DNA of 64,000 bases from Anarhynchus alexandrinus (GCA_008711295.1 VUYV01000500.1:23314-87313); one strand, 5' to 3'; shown: positions 9,433 to 24,400, counted from the first letter of the stretch. Numbers and translations are program-made. Notes: generated from the sequence alone by a model not told the origin.

Positions 9433-12400
9433 GTAGGGGCCCAGCGCGGCTCCCCGCTCCCCCGCCGAGCCCGCGCCGCTTGCCGCCGACCCGGCCCCGC
9501 CGCCACTCCCGCGCGGGCGGGCAGAGAGGAGCCGGCCGTGCCTGCCGGCCGCGGAGCAGCGCAGGGTGTCCCGGCCTGCGGGAGCTGGGCCAGGCCCGGC
9601 TGGCGGCGCGGCTGTCCCGTCCCCCACCTCCCCGGGTGCTGGGCAGGGCTGGTGCACCCCCCCGCCCGGTCGCGGTCTGCCGGGGGGCCGCTGTTGTGAC
9701 CCGGGACGCCCGTGGCGGGGGGACCGTGAGGTCTGGGGCGGCTCAGCTGGGGCAGCGTCGGGACTCGGCCCTGGGGGGGACGGGGCTCGGCTTGGCAGGC
9801 CCGGGCGGGAGGCTCTGGCGCTCCGCCGCTCCTGCTCACGAACGGCGGCACGGCCCGTCCTTCTCGCCGTGAGCCCGTCCGGCTTCCCACGGCCCAGCGG
9901 CTCTCCCGGCTCCCCTGCGGGTCTTCTCGGAGGAGAAGGGGAGATGGTAAACTGAGGCACACGGTTGAGAATAGAGTGGTGGAGGTGGAACCGCTTCGTT
10001 AACTCGCAAAGGTGTTCGTGCCAGATGTCCTCAGAAACCTAAGTTTCTGTTTGAAATGTGGCACCTTTTATTCGTATAGGGCTCCATGAATTTTGTGGGT
10101 CTGCACTGAGAAATGAGTTTAGAGGTGTTCTGCACACTCGTGTAATGGTGTAGACAAAAGCAAATGGCAGTTGGGTTTATTTAGAATAAAAGAAGTGCTG
10201 GCACACCAGCTGAAAGCAGAGTGAGTTTGATTCAGAGATACCTGCATATTTGTATCTTGCAGTATGCTTGTATGTGCAGTTTTCTTGGCAGAAAGACCTT
10301 GCAAGCTATGGTGGTCTCAGCAGTGTTTTCAGTTTGGATAGTCAGAATTGAAATCTTTGTAACCCTTAATAGCTGGTCAGCTTTTCCATTTTCAGTGGGT
10401 TTTCATCAGCACAGACTTGTGGTTTCCATGAACATCTGAACTCATGACAATTTTGCCGTAGTCGTAGAGCCGAGTTTCAACTCCTTATTTGTTCCTCTGT
10501 TTTTTGAAAAGGATAAGGTTAAGCTCCAGAAACTATCAAAACCATTTTCAGGTGACTGTAGCTGGAAAGTGATTTCTTTTGTAGATCGCCAGCTGGGTGT
10601 GCTGAAGGTTCCCAAGACACGGGGTCCTCTCTGCTGTAAGGAGTGCAAAGAGGCCAGGGGGGAATTGCTCTGCTGGCTTAGCCTCGGTGACTACAGTGGA
10701 AACATACCCACATGAGGATGTTCTGTACTGCTGTAGAAAGTGTCAGCTGCAGTAGCAGTGCAACTGGGCTGTTGTTTAAGATAATTTGTGCAAGTTTCTG
10801 GCAAAAGGTGTAGTTCTGTATTCCTCCCACCTCCTTTGTGCCTGATGCTTGTGAGACTGCACAGTGAGCTAAACCAGGGACCTTCCCTCTCCAAAACGAA
10901 CCCAGCAAAAAGATTCTCATGTCAAAGGGATGCATCCATGGACCTGGTGTTCTCTGTGGCTGCAGTGCTTGACCCAGCAGACCACCAGTGGTGCTGGGCA
11001 TAAGTTCGGACCATGGCACTGAACCTCAGTTGCCTGGATACCAAATGAAACAGCCCAAACCATGCTCACTTTTGCATAATTCTCTGCTGGTTATGCTCAG
11101 CTTAGAGCAGTCCCAAATGTGCCCTAACCTGTGCTGGCCAGACCAGTCCTGTGTAGTGGAGACTTCTGGTCTCTCTGTAGCTTCTCTCAAGGGAACTGAC
11201 TGTGGTCAGCGATGCTGCGTTGCTGTCCCTTGCCCCTTCTGTCAGCTTCTGGCGCCTCAAAGCACTGTTCTGGGGACATGGTGGGGACCTTGCCTTTGGG
11301 CTGCGTGCACTGTGGGTTAGGTCTGGCACGCCTGTGGGGAGCTGCTCTCAAGGGCTCACTTTGCAGACTGAGGGTCGCTGGGGCGTGCAGCCCTATTGCT
11401 GCACTGGTCGGAGTTCCGCAGTGTTCGGGGAACTTCCAAGCTTTTCTGGAGGCTGGCTTCGCTAACTGAGCAGGCCAAACTTCACTGTCACTGTGATGTC
11501 GTCATACTTAGACCTTTTCAACATACATGAACCCAATAAATATCGATAACCTAGGAGAGGCTGGTGCAGAGCTGGACAGCCTGCCCAAGCTGTGGGCAGT
11601 TGGTGTTTTCTTTGCCTGTTTGGACCCTTGTGAACTGTCTGCAGATGGCTCTCTGGTATCATTCACAAATAATGTGTATCCGGGAGAAGGTCTTTGATTT
11701 TTATTTTTTTTTTCCCAAGAAAAGCTGTAAATGGATACACGGAGGTGTTCATGTGGAGCAGAAAAAGTGCATTTTTTTAAAGGAGGTAACGTCCTTGAAA
11801 TTGTAGTTCCTGGAGGTTGCTCTGGTTTTGGCAAATGAATTAGGAGATATGGTAAGATACTAAATCTTGCTCCAGACTTTTCTATGTCTTCAGAGTAGTG
11901 AGGGTAGTGTGGCTCAATGTCTGGTGTGAAATTATTCTCAAACCCATGGATAACAATTAGCCAAGTTCCTAGCTTGAGTCTCTGCTAATGCCCAATCTAT
12001 ACTGGTGCCAGTGCCTCACTATTCCTGCCTTTGACCATTACTTCCATAACAACACTACTGCATTTAGAAAACAACACCTTTTGTCAGAGAACTCTTTCTT
12101 TGTAGTTAATAGCATGTGGCATCTGATAGCAATCCCCTGACTTCTTGCTATTTTAAAAAGTAAAACTTTTAAATCTAAAGTTTATATTATAAGCTTTTAG
12201 TGAAAAAATTACTCAGTTGCAGAAAGGCTATAGATATTTTAAATAAACCTTTGAATCAGTCTTCTGCCTTTAGCATTTATTGGCTTTGTGCTATTCTCAT
12301 GTAGAAAAATGCAGGCAGTCAGCAGAGCTTCTTCAGTAGTCGGATTATTGAGGAAGGATGCTATCCTTTAGACTTTGGTTTAAAAATTCTGCTCCTGAAT

Positions 12401-15400
12401 ACACAGTCTGAATGTCATCTTTATGCTGCTTTTGGGTGGATGCCAAACGAAACAGCCATTGAAGTCAGTGTTACGGAAGGAGATGAGAAAATGGTCTGTC
12501 TTTACCCCTTCACCCTGAAGAAGTTGGTGGTTGCACTTCGGCACTGGCTGCTTGTTACGAAGTGGTGGTGTAGCTGGAGTAGCATCTGTAAAGGTCTTAG
12601 GGGAATATTGTTGCAGTTGATACGGGAGGGAGATTGGAGGGGGTTGTTACCGTATTATGTCCTCTTTGATGAGGGTTAATGCAGTGACAATGTAAAAGGT
12701 GGCTCTCAGCTGGCTGGTTCACGTGTGTGAGCAGGCTGCTGGCACTTGATGGAGGCTGCGCTTCCTTTCTCTGTACAGCCTCTGTCCAGACCCTTGCATT
12801 TTACAGAGCTCTTCAGCTGATCGGCTGACAGCCTAAAAAGCAAACTAGTGTTTCCCAACCCCCTGAAAAGTGTTGCCAGTGAACGGACAGAGGGAGATCA
12901 CGACATGGGCACAGTCATATGGGAAATCAGCAGTAGAATTTCAGAGCAGATGCCTTTCCACTTACTCTTGGGTGCTGTTGTCTTTTTTTTTTTCTTTTTT
13001 CTCTTTCCTGCAACATTAAGCAAATACCCTCACATGAACAAAGCAGGAGGTTTCCTGCTTTGAATCAAGCCAGAGCTTGATTCTTCTTTCTTCCCAGACA
13101 GGAACCGCTGAGTTTGTGCGCTGTACTGCAGTGATGGGACAAATCACCCTCAAGTAACTTTTAAAAAAAACACTGATGTAAATACACTTAACTGTGTGAT
13201 TTAAATAATGCCATCATTGGATCTGTGAAGTAAATAGCCATTATAAAACAACCACCTTGCATGTTTAAAAAAAAAAAAAGGTTAATTAAAAGATAGTGTG
13301 TTGTCTAGTGAATGCACCAGCTGTGTATTAATTATGCCAACAGCCAGGCAGAAAAGTCATGGTCTCTTGAAAAGGAGTTAGAGAAGTTAACTTCTCCAGA
13401 ATAAAACAACATGCTATTTTCTTCTACATTTTTTGTGTATTATGTGCTTGAGACTAGGCATCTGCAAGAAGGCAACAAAAAACCATAAACACTGCTGCAG
13501 ATTCTGTGCAGTGTAAACAGAGAGCCAAGCTAAGTAATGGTGAAGCTGTGTTTCTGTGAGGACAGGGAATGGAGGTTAGCTGGATGCGCACAGATGTTAT
13601 TTCTTTTACTGAATACAAATGTTTTTGCTTTGCTGTACTCCCCTGCAGGTCGGTGTTGACTGTTGCTTGTGAACAGACTGAAGTACTGCTTTTTGACCCA
13701 ATATCTTCAAAGCACATCAAAACTCTCTCTGAAGCTCATGAAGACTGTGTCAATAATATCAGGTAGGCCAGAAGGAATGAGAGACCTCATATTTTGTCTT
13801 CCCATAGATGCTTTTCTTATGACAGTGTGGTAAGTTTGTGTTATGTGCTTTCTTGGGAGGGTGGGTTTTGTGAAGCCATTAGGCTGCTGTTTGCTTTGTG
13901 CCATTTTCCTTCTCTTCGGCATTGGAGGTGGCGAAAGGCTGGAAAGGGGAAGAGGAGGAATCTGAAAGTGGTGGTGGTATATAATGCTGGCAGATGGTTT
14001 TGGATGGAAGAGCTGCAGTTTATGGGAGGAGAAGAGTGTCTTCTCCCAGTGGCTGTGACACAGGTGCATGCAGGGGAAGACTGGGATCTTTCCTCCATCG
14101 TGGACAGTTAATCATACAGTTTTTCAAATAATTTCTCATTTTTCTCAGTCATTTTCTTGGTTTTCTCGGTCATTTTTTTCCGTGGCTGCAACAGTGCGGG
14201 GATGAGAGAGACTGACTTCGTACTGTCATGCTCTGTTAGCCACTTCATTTACAGTTGGTGTGTCGGCATCAGATCCTCCTCAGACCATTGTTGACAATGT
14301 GTGGGAATACATCGGTGGTGCACTCTGCACAAACTTCTGCAGCATAGGCAGTTTGCATGGCATTTCATCAGGGTCTACATTCACTTGCCAGTCACCATAA
14401 ATCACCTCCCACAAAGCCAATTCTCTCGGGTACTTAATACCTTTTTCCATGCTGGTCCATCTGCTTGGGTGGCATTTGATATCGTCCTTAAAGGGATACC
14501 TGCTCTTTATGGCTGATTGGAGTTGCCTCCAGAGACTGAGAGTGTCTGACTTTCTCCCAGTCGCTTTATTGATACCTCTGTCTCTGACCAGGTTTCCCAG
14601 CTGCCTGGCTTCTCTGCCTTTTAAGTCCATGGTATCCACCCCATTATTCCAGCATTGGAGCAAACAGGTGATAAGTGTCTGTTATGGTTCGAGAGTCCCA
14701 TAACAATTTTGTTGTCATTTAGACAATCATTCTATCACCCGATGACCCCTCCCCACCTGGGAAGGCAATCGGGAAAGAACAAGGAAACCCGGGAGCAGAA
14801 GCATAAACAGATTTAATAGAATAAGATTAGATAATTAACATTAACAGCACTAAAGAACTGATATTGATCCTGACACCAATACAGAATATGCAAAGATTAT
14901 ACTCAGCCAGTTCTATCAGTAGGAAGCTGTGCACTCCCAGCAGTGGACAGCAAATGTCAGACACTGCGAGCGCTACGGCTTCAGGAGGAAGGGAAGGCCT
15001 CGGGGGTCCGGCACCAGGGCACGAAGTTCTCAGGATGGCAGCCATCAGGGAGAGAGAGAACTTCGCAGCAAACTTTCTAATTTATAGTGAATGTGACGTT
15101 GATGGTATGAAATAATCCTGTTGGCCAGCTTGGGTCAAGCGCCCGGGTCTCGCTCCTCCTCATCCGTGCACCTGGCAAGCTCGAAAACACTGAGACCTTG
15201 AGACCCACACACCATAGCTGGCTGTAAAGTCAATATTTTCACAAATCAGACACCGGAGTCTTCTAAAAGTGCGGTTTTCCCAAGTATTAGAAGAGAAATT
15301 AGTCCTGTGTTGCTCAAACCAGGACAGTGTCTCACCTTCATGACGGCTAAAGTCCTTTCTCATGTCTTGTAAATCCTCCATAGATAAGGATTGAATGATT

Positions 15401-18400
15401 ACCTCTGTGTCTGATTCCCCCTCCTGTGTTGACACTGCCTGAGAAGGATTCTCTCCCTGATCTGCTTGAGAAGGTCCCTTTCCCAGATCTTTGCCAGAAC
15501 TCCTCTCTCCCATGCTATCTGGCTCTATCTGGCCTCTGTCATAAGGGCCAGGGGAACAAACTGCCGTCTTTTTTTGTTTGCTAGTCACTGGGGCAACTTG
15601 TACCAGTACTGATGGAGTTGGAGTAGTGGCACTATTCGTTGTCGGAGCAGCTTGGGTGGCTCGTGCTTGTATGGGTGGTGGACACCTACTCCTGCACCAT
15701 ATTTCATAAGAAACCACCCATGCAACACATGCAGAAGAATCAGTGATGGATAATAATAATAAGAAAAAGAGCTGACCCTTTGATCCCTCAGCATTTATAC
15801 TGAGCATGAGGCAGATGGGATGGAATGTGCTGTTGGTCAGTTTTGGGTCACCTGTCCTGTCCGCTCCTCCCTCTATGCTTTTCCGCTTCCAACCCTCCAA
15901 TTTGGTATGTAACGTAAGTTAGCTGACCTTGGTTGTTACAGCAATAAGTATAAGCAAGAGCCTCTCTGCATACCATTCCTTGGTATTCACTATAAACATC
16001 AGACCTTATCTGCTAGAGGTGGACATAATACACTGTTAGTTTCAGTCAGTTAGAAGAGGCTTAATTGAAAAACTACTGAACAGAAATTTGGTTCTGTTTT
16101 ACCTCAGACCAGGACAGGTATTGTCACCTGTTTTAACTGGCCTTTGGAATGCCCTGAATGAACATGGTAAATTGGAGCATAACAAGTAGTGTGTGATTTA
16201 TGTTTGAATTGCAAGTCTGAGACTGTAGCAAGATCAGGTATTTATATGAATATTTTGAATCATAAGAGTAATTGCCATAGCTGCATAGACATTTCCAAAC
16301 AAAGATTGGCTGCTTGAAATACCAGTAGGATATAGACAAGCTGGGAAAGTGAAATGGCTTCTGCAGTTCAACTTAAACTCAGTCTTTATGGTTTAAATCC
16401 TGTGCCTGTTTCCCAGGATGAAGTGGGAAACAGCAAGCGCAGGAACCTAAATCATCAGTATTTTTGTCATCTAATGTTTTTCCTTTTAAATTCTATTATT
16501 TTTAGTCTAAAAATAATAAACCTTATAATAAAATTTAACCTAACCCCCAAAACCAAACCCAAACCAAAAAACCCCAAGAAAACTCTAGAAGCAATCTGAG
16601 CATTCTCAGCTCTTCAAAAGAGCTGAATAAAATGTGGAGTGCCAGTGTCTTTACACGTTCTTCAGATAAATTGATGTTTTTCACAAGCTGCTTGTCCTTT
16701 TTAGAAGAGACTGAAGTTTTACATCAGTTGGATGTCTTTCAGAAAAGCTAAATTAAAAGCTGGTGTTATCTGACACAAATAGAAGAGGAGATGTTGAGAA
16801 CATGCTTTTCTGTAAGGAAATTTCACATCTTGCATGCTGGGGGTTGTCCTTTAAACATGCTTAGTTTTTAGATCGGTGAGAAATAAAGCCAAGATATCGG
16901 AAAGCAAAGGCAAACTGGATTTATTTTGCTTTTTATACATCTCTAATTCAGTATCTGATCCTTATATTCAAACTGTTCTTGCTAGGGTTTCAAGTGAGTT
17001 AGTCTGGATCATGTTTTACAAAGAGTGTTCTGTTGCAGGCTCCTTGACCTGTTGGCTGGTCAGCTGTGCTGGTCTTGAAAATTTATCTCATTCCTTGGTT
17101 GACAACAGCATTGAAACTTCCTGCTACTCTCTTCTTTTATTCAAAGGATATACTTTCTTTCCACTTTGTCTGTCTGTGAGGCTTTGTAATTCTGTTCTTG
17201 GTCCTTAAATGTCTTTTCTCTAGTTTGATTTACATAAAAATACCAGTACTACCTCCAAGCAGGTAACTCAGATCTACTGTTAATCACCAGACTGAGGTCC
17301 TTCCTAGCAACATGTAGTAAAGTTTCTGCTCTCCTTTGAAATGCTTCTTAAAACTTTATTTTTTCTTTGTAGGATAGTGGCATCTTTTCCTGTGGTTTTC
17401 TGCATGTCCCTGTTTGTTGTTGTAAACTTAGTTACAAGGTACTTAACTATATTCTGTAATACATGGTTAGTACAGAATTACCTGGAGTATTGTTTCTGCT
17501 TAATGGGCAGGACTTCAGGCATTATACTACCATATAAATTCCTTGAAATAAATACCCTTACTGCTGTGCCCTATAGCAGGTGCCTCAGACGTAGGTATGA
17601 ACAGCGAAGGATGTAGTGGCCCCTCCCTGTAGTCTCCTAGTCACTGGCAATTTGTGTGTAACCATCTGAAGCAGACATTTTTTTCCACTTGAATTTGGTC
17701 AGGTTTTGAGCTTGCTTAAAACTCTCCAATGGCAGAGCTCGATGGCACAGATGTGTTTCAAGGGGTATTTAATAGTGCTTTTTAAAACTCGCTACCTTAG
17801 TTTGAGGCCCTCTAGGTGTATTCTTTTCTTAAGTAGGAAGACAAAGAATAATTAATCTCTATTTACTTTCTCTGTGTGGGTCAGTTTTATATGCTGGAGT
17901 CATTTGCACCTTCAATTAGCTGTTTTTCAAGTGAATCCTAGTCTATTTGGTCATTCTCTATATGAAAGCTGTTCAATACTATTTGTATCTCCCTGTCTAT
18001 TTCTTCTGAAACCCATTTGCAGTGGGTGAAGCAGGGCTGCTGTAGCATCCTAGATAAAGGTGAAGGATGGATTTATACAGGCAAGAGGTGTCCCTTGTTT
18101 TACTTTCACCCTGAAAATCTGAAATGTTGGATTCTTCCAGTTGTAGTTGGTTAATTTTATTGGAGTTGTTGCTATTTTTACATGATGTAGTCTGATTCTA
18201 AGTCTAAAAGACAAAATGCTGTTTCTAGGGGTGACTTACTGCGTGTCTCTGTGTAGATCGTTCTTGCCTTAGTATTCATGTGCAGCTACTTCCGGTTTTT
18301 TTCACATAGGTTTTATTTTCCCTTTTACGTCAGTTCGGGCTTTTTTTTTTTTTTCCCCAAATGCCTTCATCAGGCATGAATTCCAAACATAAAACAGTAT

Positions 18401-21400
18401 GTTTTGCCCTTCTAAAAGTAAGGGCATGCATAAATTGCAGTGGGAATGTCATATGATAAACTTCGATCTGTGTAATGCAAACTAAATAATTTTATCCAGT
18501 TATTTTCTCAGTGAACCAAATAACTTGTCTAAGTACGTTTTCAAAATCTTGTCTTCATTTGGTGTTTTTGAAAAGTCTTGCATTTGCTTCAGTAACCTCT
18601 AGACTCAATTTATTCATTACCTAGCTGTGCCTTTTTAGTGCTGATTCCAGCCCTTCTGTCCCCTTCTGTCTGATGAAGTGTTTTTAATATTGGATATTCT
18701 TTCCTTCTGTAATCGCTTGAAGGTGGTCTAGCTGCCTCGTACTACTCCAGGCCGGAGTGATATATACATTGAATTTTGTCTGAAGACCAGAAATTGTCAT
18801 GATAAAGGATTACCACCTGAACAGGCTAAGTACTTAACCTGATCAGTGTAGTAATCCATGGTCTTTTGCACTTCCTCATCTTCTCCCAATCTGACATTAG
18901 TGATGAGCTTGTCATCTGTTAACAAAGGAGGAACTCAAGACCTGCTAAGTGCAGAACATAGTGCATGTGGAGCACTATGCGTGTGATATAAATTCACTGC
19001 TGGATAAAAGCATACTGTAGAACTGCAGGTCTGTAAATACCTTGTGAAATACAGAGCAGTAGGCTTGCTCTTCTTGTGGTAGTTTGAGTTAAACAGAATT
19101 TTATGTTCTGTTGTGATTCAAACTCAAACCACTCAAATCCTCAAATGCAAGTCTGTATTGAAGGAGTCAATAAATTTGGGTGGCCTGTGCCACTTGTGCA
19201 GCTGCTACTTCCAAAGATGATCTGAAATTCTCATGCTAAACAGTGCTGTGCACGTGGACTTTGATATGCATATCTGCTTTTGTGCTTTGAAACGCCCAAC
19301 TTCATGTGCCTGCTTTAAACACATGAACTGTACTGTGGGGTAAGGAAAGGCAGAAACACTGGAGCAACAGCCCCTTGCTTTTTGATGGAGGCTGTTGATA
19401 TTGTCCAGGTGGTACAAAACCTTCCTGGATGCAGAAGGTCTGCGTGGCTCCTCCTGGCTCTGTGGCTGCAGTGAGCAGTGACCCATGGGCATTGTGGAGC
19501 TGGAAGGGCTCTGAAGCAAAAGATGGGCAAAGGTGGAATGAAATTAAGGGTCTAGGGAAATGTGCAAAAGTGGCAGTGTTCAGATTTAAATCTAGTACAT
19601 GTTCTCAAGATAGCAGTACCGCGTGTAGTGTAAGCCATGTGGTTAATAAAGCAAGCCATGTATTGGACAGTTAATCCACTGGATTAAATCTCTCGGAAAA
19701 GCACCATTGTATGTCCTGTGTAAAACCACGGGGCCAGGTCTTCAGCACGGTTGGTGCAGACATGTGGTGTGCTTCAGGCGCCTGTGCAGAGCTGCGGCCA
19801 CGTCACAGAGCAGCAGGAGGTCTAGTTGGAAAGGGCCTCTGTAGATCCACCACCTGTAAGAGCCGGGGTTTGGGTTGCCTCCCCAGCACCCTGGTAAGCC
19901 TGGCACTGAGCCTGTCCAGCATGAGCGATTCCAGCGCAGTCTGTGCCGGCCTGGCTAGGCAGGGCGTTCCTGAAAGCAGATCCCTGCTGATGGACTCCTG
20001 TTGCCGGCTTTGCGACAAGCACTGTGTTCTGCCTGTGCCAGTGGGGTCAGGATCTGGGGAGAGCTTTCAGTCGGGACCAACTACATCAAATGCCGAGTGA
20101 CCATGTGTGGTACAGAGCAGTGTCAGGCCTTGCAGAAGGGGAGATGTTCAGGCATTAGCTGAAGGAGGCTTGGGCACCAAGTGTTTCGGCTGAGCTGGTG
20201 GGATATGCGCTGTACAGAGCCGCAAGGTTCAAAAGTGTAGGGGGCTTCCAGTAGGAATAACAAAAGGTGATCTTTCTTTAAAAAACTCCTTTGAGTGCAG
20301 GGAGCTTATGCCTGCGGTGGGGAAGAGAGGAAGATTTATAAAATAGCCACCCTCGTTCTTCCCCTACTATGTGGGTAGAAATTAAGACAGTAAAGAGGAG
20401 CATGGGTTTAATTAATTACGAGCTGATAGGATCTTGTGTAGTCTGAAATAAATGAAAATAAATAAATAAGAATAAATAAATTAGAAACAATCTAGGCTAG
20501 CAGGGCTCTGTTGCAGGGACTGCAAACCAGTCAGTGGGAATATCTTCCCAGTGGTCCAAAAACTGACCAGTCCTAGGACATTTGTGTCTTTTAAAGACTT
20601 GATAAGTTTAAAGCTGAGTATGATCCAGATGGGTAACTGATTTAGTTACTGCAGGGATTCTGCATGAGCATTTGTTCCACTGGTAGTTTGGTGGTTGTGT
20701 GATTTTAAATTGATTCATTAAAAGAAACAAAAAAACTTCTGCTATGCTTCTGCGGATTTACAAGTTTACTATTACAGATGTACTACTGGTTCATATCCCG
20801 ACAGTACTGTTTTTTAATGGAACTGTTTTATTGGCAAATATTCTGCTATATGTTTTTTTTGTGTGTGTGTGTCGCCACTCTATTTATTTCTCTGTTAGCT
20901 TAAATTCCTGCTTAAGAATATTTAAATTAGAAAAGGCACTAATTAGCCATAGTATTTCTCTCCCGTTTTCAGGTTTCTAGATAATCGACTGTTTGCGACT
21001 TGTTCTGATGACACTACAATAGCACTTTGGGATTTGAGAAAGCTGAACACAAAAGTGTGCACTTTACATGGTCACACTAGCTGGGTTAAGAACATCGAGT
21101 ACGATACCAATACGAGATTACTAGTAACGTCAGGGTTTGATGGAAATGTGATCATCTGGGACACAAACAGGTATGTGGCTGTGTTACTGCTGTTACATTT
21201 CTAGAACACATGAGGATAGGGTTCTTCTGTACAAGATGGAAAACCTGCTTCCTTGAATAGTGCTATAATGCATTCTTAAATACTGTGCTTAGTTTATAGC
21301 CCTTATCAAGAACTTGCATCACCTTTATATGGTAATAATCTGGTAGCTAAAAAAAGAGCTTTTCTTGCTGACATGCCAAATGTAGTTCAGGTTTTTGTGT

Positions 21401-24400
21401 GTGTTGTTTTTTTTTTTAAGAGTTCTGTCTTCATTGTTGTGGTAGTATGAAAATGTGACTTCTGCCATTTCATGAAAATCTGATTTAGGTAGGATAAAGA
21501 CTAATAAATTTTTTTTTTTTAATGAACAAGGATGCTTAGCACATCTTGGACTCTTCTGGACATTATTAGGGACTTGAGTAGAAGCTAATTGCTGCCATTT
21601 CTTGTGCTTTTTTTTTTTGCTGTCCAGGTGCACAGAAGACGGATGTCCCCACAAGAAGTTTTTTCACACCCGTTTTCTTATGCGAATGAGGCTGACACCA
21701 GACTGTTCCAAAATGTTGATCTCAACCTCCTCTGGATATCTTCTGATTTTGCATGACCTTGACCTAAACAAATCTTTAGAGGTTGGCAGCTACCCAATTT
21801 TAAGAGCTAGGAGGACTACAACAAGTTCAGGTGAATGTTTGTGGAAAAGTCTGTGGCAGCTTCTGTGTTAGAAGTATTTAATGGGATACATATAGCTAGC
21901 AAAAGAAGGTATAGGTGGAGTCAGAAGGCTTCCACCCAGGAACTGTTTGGCACAGTAGCTGCTCTGTTGTTCAGGGGTCACACACATCTGTACTGTCGAG
22001 TGCTGTGTTCTGACTCAGGTAAAGTCTCTAGGGTGATTTTTGGTATCAAGATGTCAGCACTACAGCACCTGTGGAATTTTGTCACCTCAAGCTGGCAGTC
22101 TTTAGCTTTATTTATCTTTATTTATTTATCTTGGTCCTGTAATAAAAGAAAATGAACCTATGTTGAGTGGGCTGACTGCATGTGAGCTCCAGCAGCTACT
22201 AATGACTATTGTTTAGTGGTGTGGTTGCTCTTGACAGCAGACCTGGAAGAATCATGTGGTCTGAAATTTCACTGCTTTATGGCAGTAACAGAGCAAAATA
22301 CTGACAGAAACTCTGCCATTTGGGGTGTCAGGATATAAAGGGAGTGGCCTGGGGAAGAATTTGTACCCCGGCTTCTAGTAGTGACAGCAGGTAAGAAGGA
22401 AGGAATGCAGCTTGCCTCTTATTCCCAGCAGAGTTTGTTGTGCTGGCAGTTTATTTGTATGAGGCACAAACAGAATGGTACTTTTAGACTATAAACTGAG
22501 CTTTGAAAAGTGTTTTCTTAACGGGGTGCCTTACCCTTTACTTAACATTTCTGAGGAGGGTTAAGTGAGGGACATGCATAGTAAGTAGGCTGTGCTTAGC
22601 TGTTCTCATGGCTGATGCTGTTTGCAGACATAACATCATCAGGTTCGTCTGGTCCTCGAGCTGTTGGTTCACCGTGTCACCAGAATGATTCAGGTCTACT
22701 GTCTGAGAAACACATGTCACGGTCCTCCCAGCGAGAAGGTAGGAAAATATTTTGTCTAAAAATGAAAATAAAAAATCATGGACTTTGTCTTATTATATCC
22801 AGAAGAGACCAGAGTATAGTAGTGAAGAGCTGTGTTTTTGTCTCTGTGACTTTTAAAAGAATAGTGTTCTATGACTTCTATTCAACCAATAAAATATCAT
22901 TGCACACCAAAGTCTGGGGATCTAATCAGTTGTTTTCCAAGAAATCTGATAGCAGCAACAAGATCTTTATTTTATATTAGTACGTTATTATTGTTGCATA
23001 GAGGTGCTCCCTTTTCCTTGTTTTTTTTTCCTCAAAGTTTGTGTGAATAACCTTCAGGGGAAAAAAAGAAAAAACCAAACCAGCAGAGCAGAACATCTTA
23101 ATGATGGGAATATGTACCTGCATTATCTCCATGAGGATCCAATAGCATGGAAAAAGAGTAGGCAAAGAGGTTCTAAATATGGACAGTGTTTTGTGAAGTT
23201 CTGATTACAAACCAAGTCCTACCTATCTACAGAGCTATGAAAACTGATGATCCTCTGATTAGCAGGCTTCCTCTGAATCTAAGATACACTTTCACTGAGT
23301 CAGCGTGAACTTGGCAAATTGGCAAATACTTTGTGAATCACATGCAATTTAAAATAAGTATAATGTTAAGTTCTAACTACTCATGATTGTGAGATCCACA
23401 AACATACTTATGAAAGGAGGAGGCTTATCTGGATGCCAGGGCATGATTTACCTGTGAAAAGCTTTCTAGGGGTGAGAGGGAGAAGGGAGGCAAACTGCAT
23501 CCAGCTGAGCAGACTTTGGAAGGAATTTGGAAAGGAGGTCATACAAGTTTAAGAACCAGTAGTTCTTAAAAAAACCCCACTCTTTAGACTTTGTTTTAAT
23601 GATAATGAAGAGCATATATGTGGGAAGTTAACTCTGACCTAGTTCATAATATGAGGTGATTTAATGCAGCTCTTGAAGGAAATTTCAAAAAAGAAGGTAT
23701 TTGAAATCAGGACTGAGCCCATTGGTATTAGCTTCAGTTGTTCCTATTTGATTTACCCTTTCATAAAGGTGCAGTCTTTGCTAGCAGTCAGATGCAAGTG
23801 TCTCTTGTTTGACCTCATTTCAGCACTAGACCGATGGGGTAAAAATCAGTGTATAGACGTCAGTGAGACTTACAGTTGACTTCACCTTCTAGGTGGATCA
23901 CCTAGAAATAGTTTGGAGGTCTTAACGCCAGAGGTTCCTGGAGAAAGAGATCGAGGCAATTGCATTACATCCCTACAGCTACATCCAAAAGGGTGGGCTA
24001 CGCTTCTTCGGTGCTCAAGTAATACAGATGACCAGGAGGTAAAACAAATACTTTTTTTTAAAAAAATACGTTAAGTGAGATGTATCGATCATACAACTGT
24101 ATTGAAATTTCCTTGTTTTGGGGTGAATTTGCATTTGAATAAGTTAGTCAGTTATGTCTGCTTACAAATGCATTAATTTTACAAAGATTATTAAATTATT
24201 TTTTCTGTCTTTTTTTTTTTTCAAATGATCTCATATGACTTTGTATCCTGCATTTAGTACTCCTGTTGCCCAGTTATGTCACAAAATACGTTTTATACTT
24301 CCCAGATCTGTTAATAGTTTTTGAACAGTAGTTGTGCTGCCAAATACATGACTTAAAAATATGTAGCTGCCAAAATATAGGAGGTGTGAACTTGGAAAAG

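Larger units (their letters stand above)
13763..20972. other. DCAF10 intron 2
   Basis: At 7.2 kb this is the largest DCAF10 intron. It holds the retroviral gag fragment and nested solo LTR (14.25-15.9 kb). A C-rich, telomere-complement-like stretch lies at 16537-16580. Otherwise it is AT-rich with scattered poly-T runs and no supported gene. Confidence 0.75.

Noticed and set aside
9394..9962. Long overlapping open frames (up to 188 codons) on both strands after DCAF10 exon 1
   Set aside because: They lie in the CpG island where stop codons are rare, overlap in several frames, are Pro/Arg/Gly-rich and resemble no family.
15160..15900. A 246-codon - strand frame as a host gene
   Set aside because: The first part is retroviral gag, and the end (15326 to 15160) is translated LTR sequence, so it is an artefact of the nested insertion.
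19800..20060. Possible antisense CR1 or other repeat (GTTGGAAAGGGCCTCTGTAG near 19824)
   Set aside because: Only a short segment resembles a CR1 3' end; the surrounding sequence does not follow the CR1 order, so I do not annotate it.
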